Source: Erythrobacter fulvus (GTDB lineage: Bacteria > Pseudomonadota > Alphaproteobacteria > Sphingomonadales > Sphingomonadaceae). From it: 64,000 bases of DNA. The notes beneath the pieces were generated by a model. The model worked only from the letters and a program-made list of their open reading frames with translations, made no database searches and was not told where the DNA came from. Location of the stretch: the NCBI RefSeq assembly GCF_028595285.1, contig NZ_JAQQXQ010000013.1, positions 1-64,000 of the forward strand, in the 5' to 3' direction. The number at the start of each line of letters is the position of its first letter. Within the stretch, counting starts at the first letter, position 1. The position numbers and the translations under genes were made by a program. Shown piece by piece: positions 17,278-26,892 of the stretch.

Positions 17278-17940
17278 ATGCCCACGCCGCTGATTTCACC
17301 TTCGATCCTCTCGGCCGACTTCGCCCGGCTCGGGGAGGAAGTGCGCGCTATCGACGCAGCCGGCGCGGACTGGATCCATATCGACGTGATGGACGGGCAT
17401 TTCGTACCCAACATCACCATCGGCCCCGACGTCGTGAAGGCACTGCGCCCGCACAGCGCAAAAACCTTCGATGTCCACCTGATGATCTCGCCGGTAGATC
17501 CCTATCTCGAAGCCTTCGCGGCCGCCGGCGCGGACATCATCACCGTTCATCCCGAAGCAGGGCCGCATATCCACCGCACGCTGCAGGCGATCCGCGCGCT
17601 GGGCAAGAAAGCGGGCGTCGTCATCAATCCCGGCACGCCGGTGGAGGTGCTCGACAACCTGATGGACATGGTCGACCTGATCCTGGTGATGAGCGTCAAT
17701 CCCGGCTTCGGCGGACAGAGCTTCATCCCCTCGCAGCTGGCCAAGATTTCTCGCATTCGCGCAATGATCGATGCCACGGGACGCGACATCCGGCTTGAAG
17801 TCGATGGTGGCGTCAATGCCGAAACCGCGAAGCTGTGCGTCGCGGCGGGGGCCGATGTGCTGGTGGCGGGCTCGGCCACATTCAAGGGCGGGCCGGAGCA
17901 TTACGCCGCCAATATCGCCGCATTGAAGGGGGAAAGCTGA
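17278..17940 (+). CDS. rpe: Ribulose-phosphate 3-epimerase
   Basis: A 220-aa TIM-barrel enzyme interconverting ribulose 5-phosphate and xylulose 5-phosphate in the pentose phosphate pathway. Visible family motifs: [15 protein letters not shown] at the N-terminus, the metal/catalytic [17 protein letters not shown] (about residues 34-50), [16 protein letters not shown] (phosphate loop, about 140) and LEVDGGVN (about 177). The length is typical. RBS AAAGGGG precedes the ATG. The stop codon overlaps the start of the heparinase-like gene (TGATG), so the two are probably co-translated. Confidence 0.96.
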   Translation: MPTPLISPSILSADFARLGEEVRAIDAAGADWIHIDVMDGHFVPNITIGPDVVKALRPHSAKTFDVHLMISPVDPYLEAFAAAGADIITVHPEAGPHIHRTLQAIRALGKKAGVVINPGTPVEVLDNLMDMVDLILVMSVNPGFGGQSFIPSQLAKISRIRAMIDATGRDIRLEVDGGVNAETAKLCVAAGADVLVAGSATFKGGPEHYAANIAALKGES

Positions 17941-19811
17941 TGGCAACGCTGCTGCGCACACCCGCAGGCCGCCGGGCCGACGCGCTGGTGGAGCGGGTGG
18001 CGGACAATCCGGTGCTGGCGCTGGCCGATCGCGGCGAACCAGTGGTTCAGCCCGAACCCGCGCCGCCCCCGCCCGAAGAGCCGGGCCGCGCGCTGGCGCT
18101 GAGCGATGTCATCGCCGCACCGTCCGGCGCGGGAGAAGCGCTGATCCGGCTGGCCTATCGCATGGGGGTTCCCGGCCACGCGCTCAGCCAGCCGTTCCGC
18201 CGCCCGCAAGCGCTGCGGGTGCTGGCGACGGTCGAAAGCCCCAATCGCGGCGACCGCGCTGCGGGCACCGCGCTGCGGGCGGGCCATTTTCTGGTCCATG
18301 GCGTGCGGCTGCCGATTTCCGGCATCGACTTCGCCGGTTCGGGGCGCCCGGCGCCCGCAGTCGAGCGGGTGCTGCATTCCTTCTCGTGGCTGGCCGATCT
18401 CGCCGCCAGCGCGCCGCGCGCCGATTGCACGCCGGTGGCAGAGCGGATCACCGGGTTGTGGCTCCACGCGCACCGCCAGCCGGGCAAGGGTCCGGCGTGG
18501 GAGGTGGAGCACGCAGGGCTGAGGCTGGTTGCCTGGCTGGTGCATGCGCCGCTGGTGCTGGCCGGCAACGACAAGGCCCTGAAGTCGAACATGCTGGCCG
18601 CCATTGCCGAAACGGCCAGCTGGCTTGATCGCAAGGTGCCGCGCGAGGGAGCGGGGCTGGGGCAGGTCGCGGGCTGGGCCGGGATCGTCGCCGCCGGACT
18701 GCTGCTCCCCCACGGCAAGCCGCGGCGTCTTTATGGTGAAGCGGGCCTCGTCAAAGCGCTGGGGGATATGGTGGGCGAAGACGGGGGCGTGTTGTCGCGC
18801 TGCCCCGCCGCGCAATTGGACGCGATCCGGCTGCTGACCGATCTGATCGCCTGTTACGAGGCCGTTGAAATCACGCCGCTGCCCGCGCTCGAAGTCATGC
18901 GCGAATTGCTGGTGCCGCCGCTTCTGGCGTTGCGCCACGGCGACGGGGCGTTGGGCAACTGGCAGGGACAGGCGGCTATCCCCGCCGACCGGGTCAATGC
19001 CGCGATCGAGGCGTCGGGCGTGCGCACCCGTCCGCTCGCCGCGGTCGAGGGGTGGGGTTACAGCCGGATCAAGGCAGGCGATACACTGGTGCAGTTCGAC
19101 ACCGCGCCGCCGCCACGCGCGCGCCACGTGCGCACCGGCTGCGCATCGACGCTCGCCTTCGAGCTATCGGACGGCCCTGCGCGGGTGATCGTCAATTGCG
19201 GCGGCGCGGCGCTGGCCGGCGGGCAGGTGCCTGCACGCATCGGACAGGGGCTGCGCGCTACGGCGGCATTTTCCACCCTGACGCTCGACAATGCCAATTC
19301 CACCGCGGTGCTGCTCCACGGCCAGCTTGGCAAAGGGGTCGAGACGGTCGAGCTGGAACGCCGGATGATTCCCGGACGCGGGCGCGAGGCGACCCGGATC
19401 GAAGCCGCGCATGACGGCTATGCCCAGCGTTTCGGCCTCACCCACCGCCGCATCCTGACGCTGTCAGGCGACGGCACCGAACTGGCGGGCGAGGACATCC
19501 TCGTGCCCTCATCGAACAAGGGCAAGCGCGGCAAGATCGCCTTTGCGATCCGTTTCCACCTCGGTCGCGGGGTCGAGGTGCAGCTTTCGGGCGACAGGCG
19601 CGGGGCAAGTCTGCTGTTGCCCGATGGTCGGCTCTGGCAATTCCGGCTCGGCGGGGATAGGGCGGGCGCCGGCGAGATCACCCTGTCTGCCGAGGACAGC
19701 CTGTGGGTCGACGGCGACGGCCGCCCGCACGCCACCGAACAGCTGGTGATCGAGGGACTGGCATTGCGCAGCGGGGGCCAATTCTCCTGGCTGCTGAAGA
19801 AGACAGGATAG
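17940..19811 (+). CDS. Heparinase II/III-family protein
   Basis: A 623-aa protein: an alpha-helical toroid-like N-terminal half (about residues 50-330, with LHAHRQPGKGPAWEVEHAGLRL) and a C-terminal beta-sandwich lyase half (VEGWGYSRIKAGDTLVQFDT onward, then FSTLTLDNANSTAV). No signal peptide is evident. Proteins of this type sit beside purH in many alphaproteobacteria and are annotated heparinase-like, but their substrate is unknown and a role in uronate polymer degradation is not shown. The start overlaps the rpe stop codon, and the ATG gives a shorter protein than the open frame would allow. purH follows after 9 nt. Confidence 0.78.
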   Translation: MATLLRTPAGRRADALVERVADNPVLALADRGEPVVQPEPAPPPPEEPGRALALSDVIAAPSGAGEALIRLAYRMGVPGHALSQPFRRPQALRVLATVESPNRGDRAAGTALRAGHFLVHGVRLPISGIDFAGSGRPAPAVERVLHSFSWLADLAASAPRADCTPVAERITGLWLHAHRQPGKGPAWEVEHAGLRLVAWLVHAPLVLAGNDKALKSNMLAAIAETASWLDRKVPREGAGLGQVAGWAGIVAAGLLLPHGKPRRLYGEAGLVKALGDMVGEDGGVLSRCPAAQLDAIRLLTDLIACYEAVEITPLPALEVMRELLVPPLLALRHGDGALGNWQGQAAIPADRVNAAIEASGVRTRPLAAVEGWGYSRIKAGDTLVQFDTAPPPRARHVRTGCASTLAFELSDGPARVIVNCGGAALAGGQVPARIGQGLRATAAFSTLTLDNANSTAVLLHGQLGKGVETVELERRMIPGRGREATRIEAAHDGYAQRFGLTHRRILTLSGDGTELAGEDILVPSSNKGKRGKIAFAIRFHLGRGVEVQLSGDRRGASLLLPDGRLWQFRLGGDRAGAGEITLSAEDSLWVDGDGRPHATEQLVIEGLALRSGGQFSWLLKKTG

Positions 19812-19820
19812 GTTTCCTCC

Positions 19821-21419
19821 ATGAGCGATAAGGCGATCACCCGGGCGCTGCTGTCAGTGTCCGACAAAAGCGGTTTGGCCGAACTCGGCGCAGCGCTGGC
19901 GGCGCGCGGCGTCGAACTGGTCAGCACCGGCGGCACCGCCAAGGCCTTGCGCGATGCGGGCCTGACGGTGCGCGACATTTCCGACCTCACCGGCTTTCCC
20001 GAGATGATGGACGGACGGGTGAAGACGCTGCACCCCAAGGTGCATGGCGGCCTCCTCGCGCTGCGCGACAATGCCGAACACGTCGCCGCGATGCAGGCGC
20101 ACGATATCGGCCCGATCGATCTGGTGGTGGTCAACCTCTACCCGTTCGAGGCGACCGTCGCGAAGGGCGCGAGCCGCGAGGAGATCATCGAGAATATCGA
20201 CATCGGCGGGCCGTCGATGGTGCGTTCGGCAGCGAAGAACCATGGTTTCGTGACGATCCTCACCGATCCGGCGGACTATGCCACACTGGTCGAGGAAATG
20301 GACGCCAACGGTGGCGCCACCACACAGGCCTTCCGCACGCGCATGGCGGGCAAGGCCTATGCCCGCACCGCAGCCTATGACAGCGCCATCGCCAGCTGGT
20401 TCGCCTTTGCCGATCCCGAAGGCGATCGGACGCCCTTCCCCGACACGCTCCCCGTTGCGCTCAAGCGCGCCGACACGCTGCGCTATGGCGAGAACCCGCA
20501 CCAGTCGGCGGCGATCTATGTGCCGCAAGTGGTTGGCACGGCCGGGGTTCCGCAGGCGCACCAGTTGCAGGGCAAGGAGCTGAGCTACAACAATCTCAAC
20601 GACGCCGACGCCGCGCTCGAACTGGCGGCGGAGTTTGCAGGCCAGGAACCGGCTGTCGTCATCGTCAAGCACGCCAACCCCTGCGGCGTGGCGCAGGGCG
20701 GCTCGCTGCTGTCGGCGTGGGAAGCGGCGCTGGCGTGTGACAGCGTTTCGGCCTTCGGCGGGATCGTCGCGGTCAATACCGAACTCGATGCCGCCACCGC
20801 CGAGGCCATCAGCGCGATCTTCACCGAAGTCGTCATCGCGCCGAGCGTGAGCGCCGAGGCCAGAGAAATTTTCGCGAAGAAGAAGAACCTGCGCCTGCTC
20901 GAATGCGGGACACTGCCCGATCCGCGCCGGCCGGGCCTTGCGATGAAGACCATTGCGGGCGGGGTGCTGATCCAGTCGCGCGATGCCGGAGCGATTGGCG
21001 AGGCCGATCTCAAGGTCGTGACGAAGCGCGCGCCCACGAGCCAGGAATTGAAGGACTGCCTCTTCGCGTGGACCGTGGCCCGCCACGTCAAGTCCAACGC
21101 CATCGTCTACGCCAAGGACGGTGCCACCGCAGGCATCGGCGCAGGCCAGATGAACCGCCGCGATTCGGCGCGCATCGCCGCGATCAAGGCAAAGGAAGCC
21201 GCCGAGACCTATGGCTGGGCCGCCCCTCGCACAGTGGGCAGCGCGGTTGCCTCGGACGCTTTCTTCCCCTTCGCCGACGGATTGCTCGCTGCGGCAGAGG
21301 CGGGCGCGACTGCAGTGATCCAGCCGGGCGGCTCGATCCGCGACGACGAAGTTATCGCCGCCGCCGACGAAGCCGGCCTCGCGATGGTGTTCACCGGGAT
21401 GCGGCATTTCCGGCACTGA
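19821..21419 (+). CDS. purH: Bifunctional AICAR formyltransferase / IMP cyclohydrolase
   Basis: A 532-aa enzyme catalysing the last two steps of IMP synthesis. The N-terminal MGS-like cyclohydrolase domain (about residues 1-200) shows [19 protein letters not shown] and [18 protein letters not shown]. The C-terminal formyltransferase domain has [21 protein letters not shown] and the nucleotide-binding [12 protein letters not shown]. The length is standard. It follows the heparinase-like gene after 9 nt and is followed by a strong terminator. Confidence 0.97.
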   Translation: MSDKAITRALLSVSDKSGLAELGAALAARGVELVSTGGTAKALRDAGLTVRDISDLTGFPEMMDGRVKTLHPKVHGGLLALRDNAEHVAAMQAHDIGPIDLVVVNLYPFEATVAKGASREEIIENIDIGGPSMVRSAAKNHGFVTILTDPADYATLVEEMDANGGATTQAFRTRMAGKAYARTAAYDSAIASWFAFADPEGDRTPFPDTLPVALKRADTLRYGENPHQSAAIYVPQVVGTAGVPQAHQLQGKELSYNNLNDADAALELAAEFAGQEPAVVIVKHANPCGVAQGGSLLSAWEAALACDSVSAFGGIVAVNTELDAATAEAISAIFTEVVIAPSVSAEAREIFAKKKNLRLLECGTLPDPRRPGLAMKTIAGGVLIQSRDAGAIGEADLKVVTKRAPTSQELKDCLFAWTVARHVKSNAIVYAKDGATAGIGAGQMNRRDSARIAAIKAKEAAETYGWAAPRTVGSAVASDAFFPFADGLLAAAEAGATAVIQPGGSIRDDEVIAAADEAGLAMVFTGMRHFRH

Positions 21420-21428
21420 TGATATTTC

Positions 21429-21448
21429 GCACCCGCTTCGGCGGGTGC
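21429..21448 (+). terminator. Terminator after purH
   Basis: GCACCCGC and GCGGGTGC form a perfect 8-bp stem around a TTCG tetraloop, beginning 9 nt after the purH stop and followed by a pyrimidine-rich stretch (GTCTTCCTTCTG). It is a compact rho-independent terminator with an interrupted T run. Confidence 0.75.
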
Positions 21449-21653
21449 GTCTTCCTTCTGCAGCTTTCGCTTCGGCTCGTGCATCGCACGTTCCGCCGGG
21501 CCTTGGGCGCGGGCGCAACTTTTTGTCTGCCGTTTCGTAACTAACAAGGCCCCTGCGCCCTAATAGCAGCTGAGCGCCACGTTCATCGCGGTGCAATTTG
21601 CATGCCTCCATGGACGCGGCAACGAACAGCAACCCGAATCACGAGCAAGCCCG

Positions 21654-21842
21654 ATGCGCCTTTTCTCTTCCGACCTCGCCCGTAATTTCTCGATCGGGTT
21701 CGTCATCGGTACGCTGCTGGTGGCAGGCGCCAATGCGCATGAGTGGAGCGAGGAAATCAGCCCGCCAGCGCATGCTGCGGTAATGGCCAAGGCGCCGCAG
21801 CCTTCCGCAGAATTCGTGATCCTTCCCGAAAGTGCCCGCTGA
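21654..21842 (+). CDS. 62-aa exported or membrane-anchored small protein, coupled to MsrA
   Basis: A 62-aa frame with a basic N-terminus, one hydrophobic helix (about residues 12-27, NFSIGFVIGTLLVAGANA) and a short polar tail containing a His and several Pro. The helix could be a signal peptide (cleavage near ANA-HE) or an anchor. I do not know the family. The stop codon overlaps the ATG of msrA (TGATG at 21840-21844), so the two are co-translated, suggesting a periplasmic role linked to oxidised-protein repair. A start 63 bases upstream is possible but would put extra polar residues before the helix. Confidence 0.55.
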   Translation: MRLFSSDLARNFSIGFVIGTLLVAGANAHEWSEEISPPAHAAVMAKAPQPSAEFVILPESAR

Positions 21843-22525
21843 TGAAGCCCGTCGCCACCCTGCTGATCGCCGGATCGCTGATGCTGTCGGCCTGCGCCGG
21901 CCCCGCCATCGCCGCCGAAGAGCCGGTCGACGCGCCTGCCGCCACCCGCGTGGCCAAGGAAAACAAGGGTCTCAAGACAGCGATCTTTGCGGGCGGCTGC
22001 TTCTGGGGCGTCGAGGGAGTGTTCAGCCATGTGAAGGGCGTGACTTCGGCAGTCTCCGGCTTTCACGGCGGCGCGGCGGGAACCGCAAAATACGACCGGA
22101 TCATTTCCGGCGGCACCGCCCACGCCGAAAGCGTGAAGATCACCTATGATCCCGCCGTTGTGCGCTATGACGAATTGCTGCGCATCTTCTTTTCGGTGGT
22201 GGCCGATCCGACTCTCAAGAACCGGCAGGGGCCGGATGTCGGCACCCATTACCGCAGCGCGCTGGTGCCGATGAACAAGGAACAGGCGGCAGTGGCGCAG
22301 GCCTATCTGGCCCAGCTCGGCAAGTCGGGATTGTGGTCGAAACCGATCGTCACCGCGATCGAACCGTACCGCGCGTTCTACCCGGCCGAAGGCTACCATC
22401 AGGATTTCATGGCGAAGAACCCCCGCCACGGTTACATCCTGCGGTGGGACAAGCCCAAGGTTGAGGCGCTGAAGGCGATGTTTCCGAACCATTATCGGTC
22501 AACCTTCCTGACGGACGCGGGCTGA
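21842..22525 (+). CDS. msrA: Periplasmic peptide-methionine (S)-S-oxide reductase, lipoprotein
   Basis: A 227-aa protein with a lipoprotein signal peptide (lipobox LSAC, Cys18) and an MsrA domain bearing the catalytic GCFWG (Cys53). Further motifs are GTAKYDRIISGGTAHAESV and GPDVGTHYRSAL. It reduces Met-S-sulfoxide in exported proteins. The ATG at 21842 overlaps the stop of a 62-aa exported protein. A separate exported MsrB is encoded at 35823-36320, so both sulfoxide epimers can be repaired outside the cytoplasm. C-terminal recycling cysteines are not obvious, so the reductant is unclear. Confidence 0.9.
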   Translation: MKPVATLLIAGSLMLSACAGPAIAAEEPVDAPAATRVAKENKGLKTAIFAGGCFWGVEGVFSHVKGVTSAVSGFHGGAAGTAKYDRIISGGTAHAESVKITYDPAVVRYDELLRIFFSVVADPTLKNRQGPDVGTHYRSALVPMNKEQAAVAQAYLAQLGKSGLWSKPIVTAIEPYRAFYPAEGYHQDFMAKNPRHGYILRWDKPKVEALKAMFPNHYRSTFLTDAG

Positions 22526-22537
22526 CGCGCTTCTTGC

Positions 22538-22567
22538 TTGGCGAAAGCCCGATTGCGCGCCTATATT
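22538..22567 (+). promoter_or_regulatory. Candidate promoter of the Zur-like gene, giving a leaderless mRNA
   Basis: TTGGCG (22538-22543) and TATATT (22562-22567) are 18 bp apart. The predicted start of transcription falls at or next to the ATG at 22575, and no Shine-Dalgarno sequence is visible, so the message may be leaderless. Confidence 0.4.
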
Positions 22568-22574
22568 TGCAGAT

Positions 22575-23045
22575 ATGGGACAGCACGCACACAGCCATGC
22601 GCATCACGAACTTCACGGCCCCGGTCTGGTCGAGGCCGCAGCGCGAGCGCTGACAAGCGCGGGCGAACAGTGGACCAGCATGCGCGAGGCCGTGTTCGCC
22701 GAACTGGCGAAGCACGAACGCCCCGTTTCGGCCTATGACATTGCCGACAACCTCTCCGCCGCACGCGGCAAACGGGTCGCGCCCAATTCGGTCTACCGTA
22801 TCCTCGACGTGTTCGTGGCGAACAATCTGGCCATGCGGGTCGAAAGCGCCAATGCCTATCTCGCCAACACCCATCCGGGCTGTGCGCATGACTGCATCTT
22901 CCTCGTCTGCGACGAATGCGGCGAGGCGACGCATGTCGATGATGAGGACGTGAGCCGCGCCGTGCGCGCAATTGCCGCCGCGCACCAGTTCCGGGCGGAA
23001 CGCCCGGTGCTCGAAATCCGCGGACTGTGCAAAAGCTGCGCCTGA
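22575..23045 (+). CDS. zur: Fur-family metalloregulator, probably Zur
   Basis: A 156-aa regulator: a His-rich N-terminus (HAHSHAHHELH), a winged-helix domain (about residues 25-95, with SAYDIADNLSA and NSVYRILDVF) and a dimerisation domain with two structural-zinc pairs, CDEC (about 113-116) and CKSC at the C-terminus, plus the HPGCAHDC segment. This Cys arrangement and the sequence as a whole fit Zur better than Fur or PerR. It would repress zinc-uptake genes. It is followed by dxs on the same strand after 68 nt. Confidence 0.8.
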   Translation: MGQHAHSHAHHELHGPGLVEAAARALTSAGEQWTSMREAVFAELAKHERPVSAYDIADNLSAARGKRVAPNSVYRILDVFVANNLAMRVESANAYLANTHPGCAHDCIFLVCDECGEATHVDDEDVSRAVRAIAAAHQFRAERPVLEIRGLCKSCA

Positions 23046-23113
23046 ACGCGCGGATTTGATCCGGCTCAAGCCTGCATCGACAGGCTCGTTTCCAATGTGT
23101 AAAGCTGGGCGTT

Positions 23114-25036
23114 ATGACACAACCGCCTTACACGCCTCTGCTCGATCAGGTTGACACACCCGACGATCTTCGCCGCCTCAAGCCCGAACAACTCCGTCAG
23201 CTTGCCGATGAACTGCGCGCCGAAATGATCGACGCGGTCAGCACCTCGGGCGGGCATCTGGGCTCGGGCCTCGGGGTGGTCGAGCTGACCGTGGCGATCC
23301 ACTACGTCTTCAATACGCCCGAAGACAAGCTGGTGTGGGACGTGGGCCACCAGTGCTATCCGCACAAGATTATCACCGGCCGTCGTGACCGGATCCGCAC
23401 CCTGCGTCAGGGCGGCGGCCTCAGCGGCTTCACCAAGCGCTCCGAGAGCGAATACGACCCCTTCGGCGCGGCGCATTCGTCGACTTCGATTTCTGCGGCG
23501 CTCGGCTTTGCCATGGCTAACAAGTTGCAGAACCGCCCCGGTCGCGGCATCGCGGTGATCGGCGACGGCTCGATGAGCGCGGGCATGGCCTATGAGGCGA
23601 TGAACAACGCCGCGCAGGCGGGCAACCGGCTGATCGTGATCCTCAACGATAACGACATGTCGATCGCCCCGCCTGTGGGCGGGCTGTCGGCCTATCTCGC
23701 GCGGATGGTGTCGTCTTCCGAATATCTCGGCATCCGCAGCCTCGCCAGCCGCGCGGTCAAGAAGATGAGCCGCCGGTTGCACGACACCATCGGCAAGGCC
23801 GAGGAATTCACGCGTGGCATGGTGACCGGCGGGACTTTGTTCGAAGAGCTGGGCTTCTACTACGTCGGCCCGATCGACGGGCACAATCTCGATCACCTGC
23901 TGCCCGTGCTTGAGAATGTCCGCGACACCTCCGAAGGCCCGGTGCTGATCCATGTCGTGACCGAAAAGGGCAAGGGCTACGCGCCTGCCGAAAACAGCGC
24001 CGACAAGTATCACGGCGTGCCCAAGTTCAATGTCGTCACCGGCGAGAAGGCGAAGAGCGCCCCCAGCGCGCCCGCCTATCAGGACGTGTTCGGCGAGACA
24101 CTGGCCAAGCTTGCCAATGATGATCCGCGCATCTGTGCGATCACCGCCGCCATGCCGTCGGGCACCGGGGTCGACAAGTTCGCCAAGGCGCATCCCGGCC
24201 GCAGCTTCGATGTCGGCATTGCCGAACAGCACGCGGTGACCTTTGCCGCAGGTCTCGCGGCAGAAGGTATGCGACCCTTCGCTGCAATCTATTCCACCTT
24301 CCTCCAGCGCGCCTATGATCAGGTGGTGCACGACGTGTGCATCCAGAACCTGCCGGTGCGCTTTGCGATCGACCGTGCGGGTCTGGTCGGCGCGGACGGG
24401 GCGACCCATGCGGGCAGCTTCGACATCACCTATCTCGCCACCCTGCCCAACATGGTGGTGATGGCGGCATCGGATGAGGCGGAACTGGTCCACATGACCT
24501 ACACCGCCGCCGAATATGACGCGGGGCCCATCGCGTTCCGCTATCCGCGCGGCAGCGGCACCGGCGTGCCCCTGCCCGAAGTTCCGCAGAAGCTCGAAAT
24601 CGGCAAGGGTCGGCTGGTGCGCGAAGGCACCAAGGTCGCGATCCTGTCATTGGGCGCGCGGCTGCCCGAGGCCCTGAAAGCCGCCGACCAGCTGGAGGCC
24701 AAGGGCCTGTCGACCACGGTCGCGGACATGCGCTTTGCCAAGCCGCTCGACGAAGAGCTGATCGCCAGGCTGATGCGCAGCCACGAGGTGGTCGTCACCA
24801 TCGAGGAAGGTGCGATAGGCGGGCTGGGCGCGCACGTGCTGACCTATGCCAGCGACGAAGGCCTGACCGATGCGGGTCTGAAGGTGCGCACCATGCGTCT
24901 GCCCGACCGTTTCCAGGATCAGGACGATCCCATGAAGCAGTATGACGAGGCTCGCCTTAACGCCCCGCACATCGTCGAAACGGTGCTTAAGGCGCTGAAG
25001 CACAACAGCGCGGCGATCGAGGAAGCGCGGGCGTAA
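23114..25036 (+). CDS. dxs: 1-deoxy-D-xylulose-5-phosphate synthase
   Basis: A 640-aa thiamine-diphosphate enzyme, the first step of the non-mevalonate isoprenoid pathway (pyruvate plus glyceraldehyde 3-phosphate). Visible: the ThDP motif [17 protein letters not shown] and ILNDN (about residues 153-180), the HLGSGLG segment near the N-terminus, the transketolase pyrimidine-binding domain with [15 protein letters not shown] (about 370) and [15 protein letters not shown] (about 420). The length is standard. It converges with mlaA. The product feeds carotenoids and quinones, which are prominent in this group of bacteria. Confidence 0.97.
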   Translation: MTQPPYTPLLDQVDTPDDLRRLKPEQLRQLADELRAEMIDAVSTSGGHLGSGLGVVELTVAIHYVFNTPEDKLVWDVGHQCYPHKIITGRRDRIRTLRQGGGLSGFTKRSESEYDPFGAAHSSTSISAALGFAMANKLQNRPGRGIAVIGDGSMSAGMAYEAMNNAAQAGNRLIVILNDNDMSIAPPVGGLSAYLARMVSSSEYLGIRSLASRAVKKMSRRLHDTIGKAEEFTRGMVTGGTLFEELGFYYVGPIDGHNLDHLLPVLENVRDTSEGPVLIHVVTEKGKGYAPAENSADKYHGVPKFNVVTGEKAKSAPSAPAYQDVFGETLAKLANDDPRICAITAAMPSGTGVDKFAKAHPGRSFDVGIAEQHAVTFAAGLAAEGMRPFAAIYSTFLQRAYDQVVHDVCIQNLPVRFAIDRAGLVGADGATHAGSFDITYLATLPNMVVMAASDEAELVHMTYTAAEYDAGPIAFRYPRGSGTGVPLPEVPQKLEIGKGRLVREGTKVAILSLGARLPEALKAADQLEAKGLSTTVADMRFAKPLDEELIARLMRSHEVVVTIEEGAIGGLGAHVLTYASDEGLTDAGLKVRTMRLPDRFQDQDDPMKQYDEARLNAPHIVETVLKALKHNSAAIEEARA

Positions 25037-25051
25037 CGCGATTCCGGCAGG

Positions 25052-26017
25052 TCAGCGCGTCCCGGGAGCAGTCCGCGCGGTGATCTGGACCTGTTCGATC
25101 AGCGATAGCGGCGGGCTGTCCGAGCTGCCGGGAACGGCGGTGTCGTCCACCATGTCCTCCGGCTGCGCGGCCTCTACTTCCGGCACCACCTCGCCCTTGA
25201 GCGCCGCGATCTCGCGCTCGCGCTTGGCGAGATAGGTGTCGCGCCGCACCGCGTAGGGATCGTCGGACGCGGCAATATCCTTCAATTCGTCATCGAATTC
25301 GAGCCGCTGGTCGAGCCCGTTCACCACGAAATAGGTCACGGCATATTCGGGCTTGTTGAACGGCTTGCCCACCGCGAAGGGCAACAGCGCCTGATCCAGT
25401 GTGCTGCCCACCAGATCGCGCACCGTCGTCGCCCCGGTCACCGGCAGGTAGAGATAGGCACCCGGCCCTGCCCCGTAATAGCCAAGCGTGTTGGCAAAGC
25501 CGTTGCGGCGATAGGGAATGCCGATGCCCGGCTTGCCCGCCACGTCGATCAGCCCGCCAATCCCGAACGTCGAATTGATCGCCAGCCGGCCGAGACTGCC
25601 GAACGCCTTGCCGATCTTGCCCTGCAACAGGAAATTCAGCGCATTGCTCGGCTCGCCCAGATTGCGCACCACATTGCCGAGGCCTTCGCGCACCGGGCCG
25701 GGCAAGCCGTCGCGATAGGCATAGGCGACCGGCTCGATCACCGCGCTGTCCACCGCCTGTGTCAGGCGGTAGCTTTCGGCGTTGAACTTCTCGACCGGAT
25801 CACCCTCGGGCGGGCCGTAATCGCCTTCGACCACGATTTCGTTGATTTCCTCGGGCGGCGGCTCCTCGCCTGCGGGCTGCTCCTCGCCCTCGGCCTGTTG
25901 CAGCGACCATTCCAGCGCGGTCACAGGATGTTCGGGCGCGCGCGGCGGCACGCCGGGCACGGCCAGCGCGGCGCTGAGCAAAGGTTGCGAGACTGTCAGA
26001 AGCGCGAGGTTAGGCAT
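25052..26017 (-). CDS. mlaA: MlaA/VacJ-family phospholipid-transport protein without lipid-anchor cysteine
   Basis: A 321-aa protein. The MlaA domain (about residues 75-265) has NFLLQGKIGKAFGSLGRLAINSTFGIGGL, FANTLGYYGAGPGAYLYLP and STLDQALLP-type motifs. MlaA normally is an outer-membrane lipoprotein that removes mislocalised phospholipid. Here the N-terminus has a short hydrophobic stretch but no lipobox, and I see no cysteine in the whole protein. The N-terminal extension (about 30-75) is acidic and Pro/Glu rich, and the C-tail (about 270-321) is also acidic. Other Mla genes are not in this window. Confidence 0.85.
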   Translation of the reverse strand: MPNLALLTVSQPLLSAALAVPGVPPRAPEHPVTALEWSLQQAEGEEQPAGEEPPPEEINEIVVEGDYGPPEGDPVEKFNAESYRLTQAVDSAVIEPVAYAYRDGLPGPVREGLGNVVRNLGEPSNALNFLLQGKIGKAFGSLGRLAINSTFGIGGLIDVAGKPGIGIPYRRNGFANTLGYYGAGPGAYLYLPVTGATTVRDLVGSTLDQALLPFAVGKPFNKPEYAVTYFVVNGLDQRLEFDDELKDIAASDDPYAVRRDTYLAKREREIAALKGEVVPEVEAAQPEDMVDDTAVPGSSDSPPLSLIEQVQITARTAPGTR

Positions 26018-26094
26018 GGCATTCCTTTGTTCCCTCGTTGACGCCCCCTGCCTATACGCAGGCTGAATTCCCGGAAGCGAAAGTGCAAGGCCCG

Positions 26095-26892
26095 ATGTCG
26101 TTTATCCAGATCACCCGCGAAGGCCCCGTCACCATCCTCACGTTCGATCGTGCGGACTCCATGAACCCGCTTGGCGCTCCCGGCGACGGAGATGCGTTCG
26201 CCAGCATTGCCAATACGATAAACCGCGACATGGAATGCCGCGTGGTCATCCTGACCGGCGCGGGACGGGCATTCAGCGCCGGCGGCGACATCAAGGCGAT
26301 GAAGGACAAGACCGGCACCTTCGGCGGCACCGCGCCGGCGATTTCGGACGGATATCGCGATAACATCCACATGATGCTGCGCGCGCTGCATGGCTTGCGG
26401 GTGCCGGTGATCGCGGCAGTCAATGGCCCCGCAATCGGACTGGGCTGCGATGTCGCCTGCCTTGCCGACATCAGGATCGCCAGCGAGAACGCGAAATTCG
26501 GCGTGACCTTCCTGAAGCTCGGCATCATCCCGGGCGACGGGGGCACATGGATTCTCCCCCGCGTGATCGGGATGAGCCGCGCGGCCGAGCTGTTCTATAC
26601 CGGTGATGTGATCGACGCGCAGACGGCAAAGGACTGGGGCCTGGTTAGCCGCGTGGTCGTGCCCGAGGCGCTGATGGACGAGGCCCGCGCGCTGGCGGGC
26701 CGGATCGCGTTGCTTCCCCCGCACGCGCTGCGCCACACCAAGAACCTGCTGCGGCAAGGGCAGCAGGTGAGCTATGATACCGCGCTCGAAATGGCGGCCA
26801 ATACGCAGGCGATGATGCACACCACCGCCGACCATGCCGAGGGCGTGGCTGCGCTGATCGAGAAGCGGCAGGCCGTGTTCAAGGGCGAATAA
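26095..26892 (+). CDS. Enoyl-CoA hydratase/isomerase-family protein
   Basis: A 265-aa crotonase-fold protein. Oxyanion-hole segments are present (FSAGGDIKAM about residues 59-68; GPAIGLGCDVACLADI about 110-125). Of the two glutamates used by classical hydratases, the one in the helix SRAAELFYTG appears present. The other, usually in F-G-x-P-E-x-x-L-G, is replaced: the sequence reads FGVTFLKLG. It may therefore be an isomerase, dehalogenase-like or hydrolase-like member rather than a true hydratase. The start at 26095 is preferred (GCAAGG upstream) to one 57 nt earlier. It ends immediately against nnrU, which converges on it. Confidence 0.8.
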   Translation: MSFIQITREGPVTILTFDRADSMNPLGAPGDGDAFASIANTINRDMECRVVILTGAGRAFSAGGDIKAMKDKTGTFGGTAPAISDGYRDNIHMMLRALHGLRVPVIAAVNGPAIGLGCDVACLADIRIASENAKFGVTFLKLGIIPGDGGTWILPRVIGMSRAAELFYTGDVIDAQTAKDWGLVSRVVVPEALMDEARALAGRIALLPPHALRHTKNLLRQGQQVSYDTALEMAANTQAMMHTTADHAEGVAALIEKRQAVFKGE

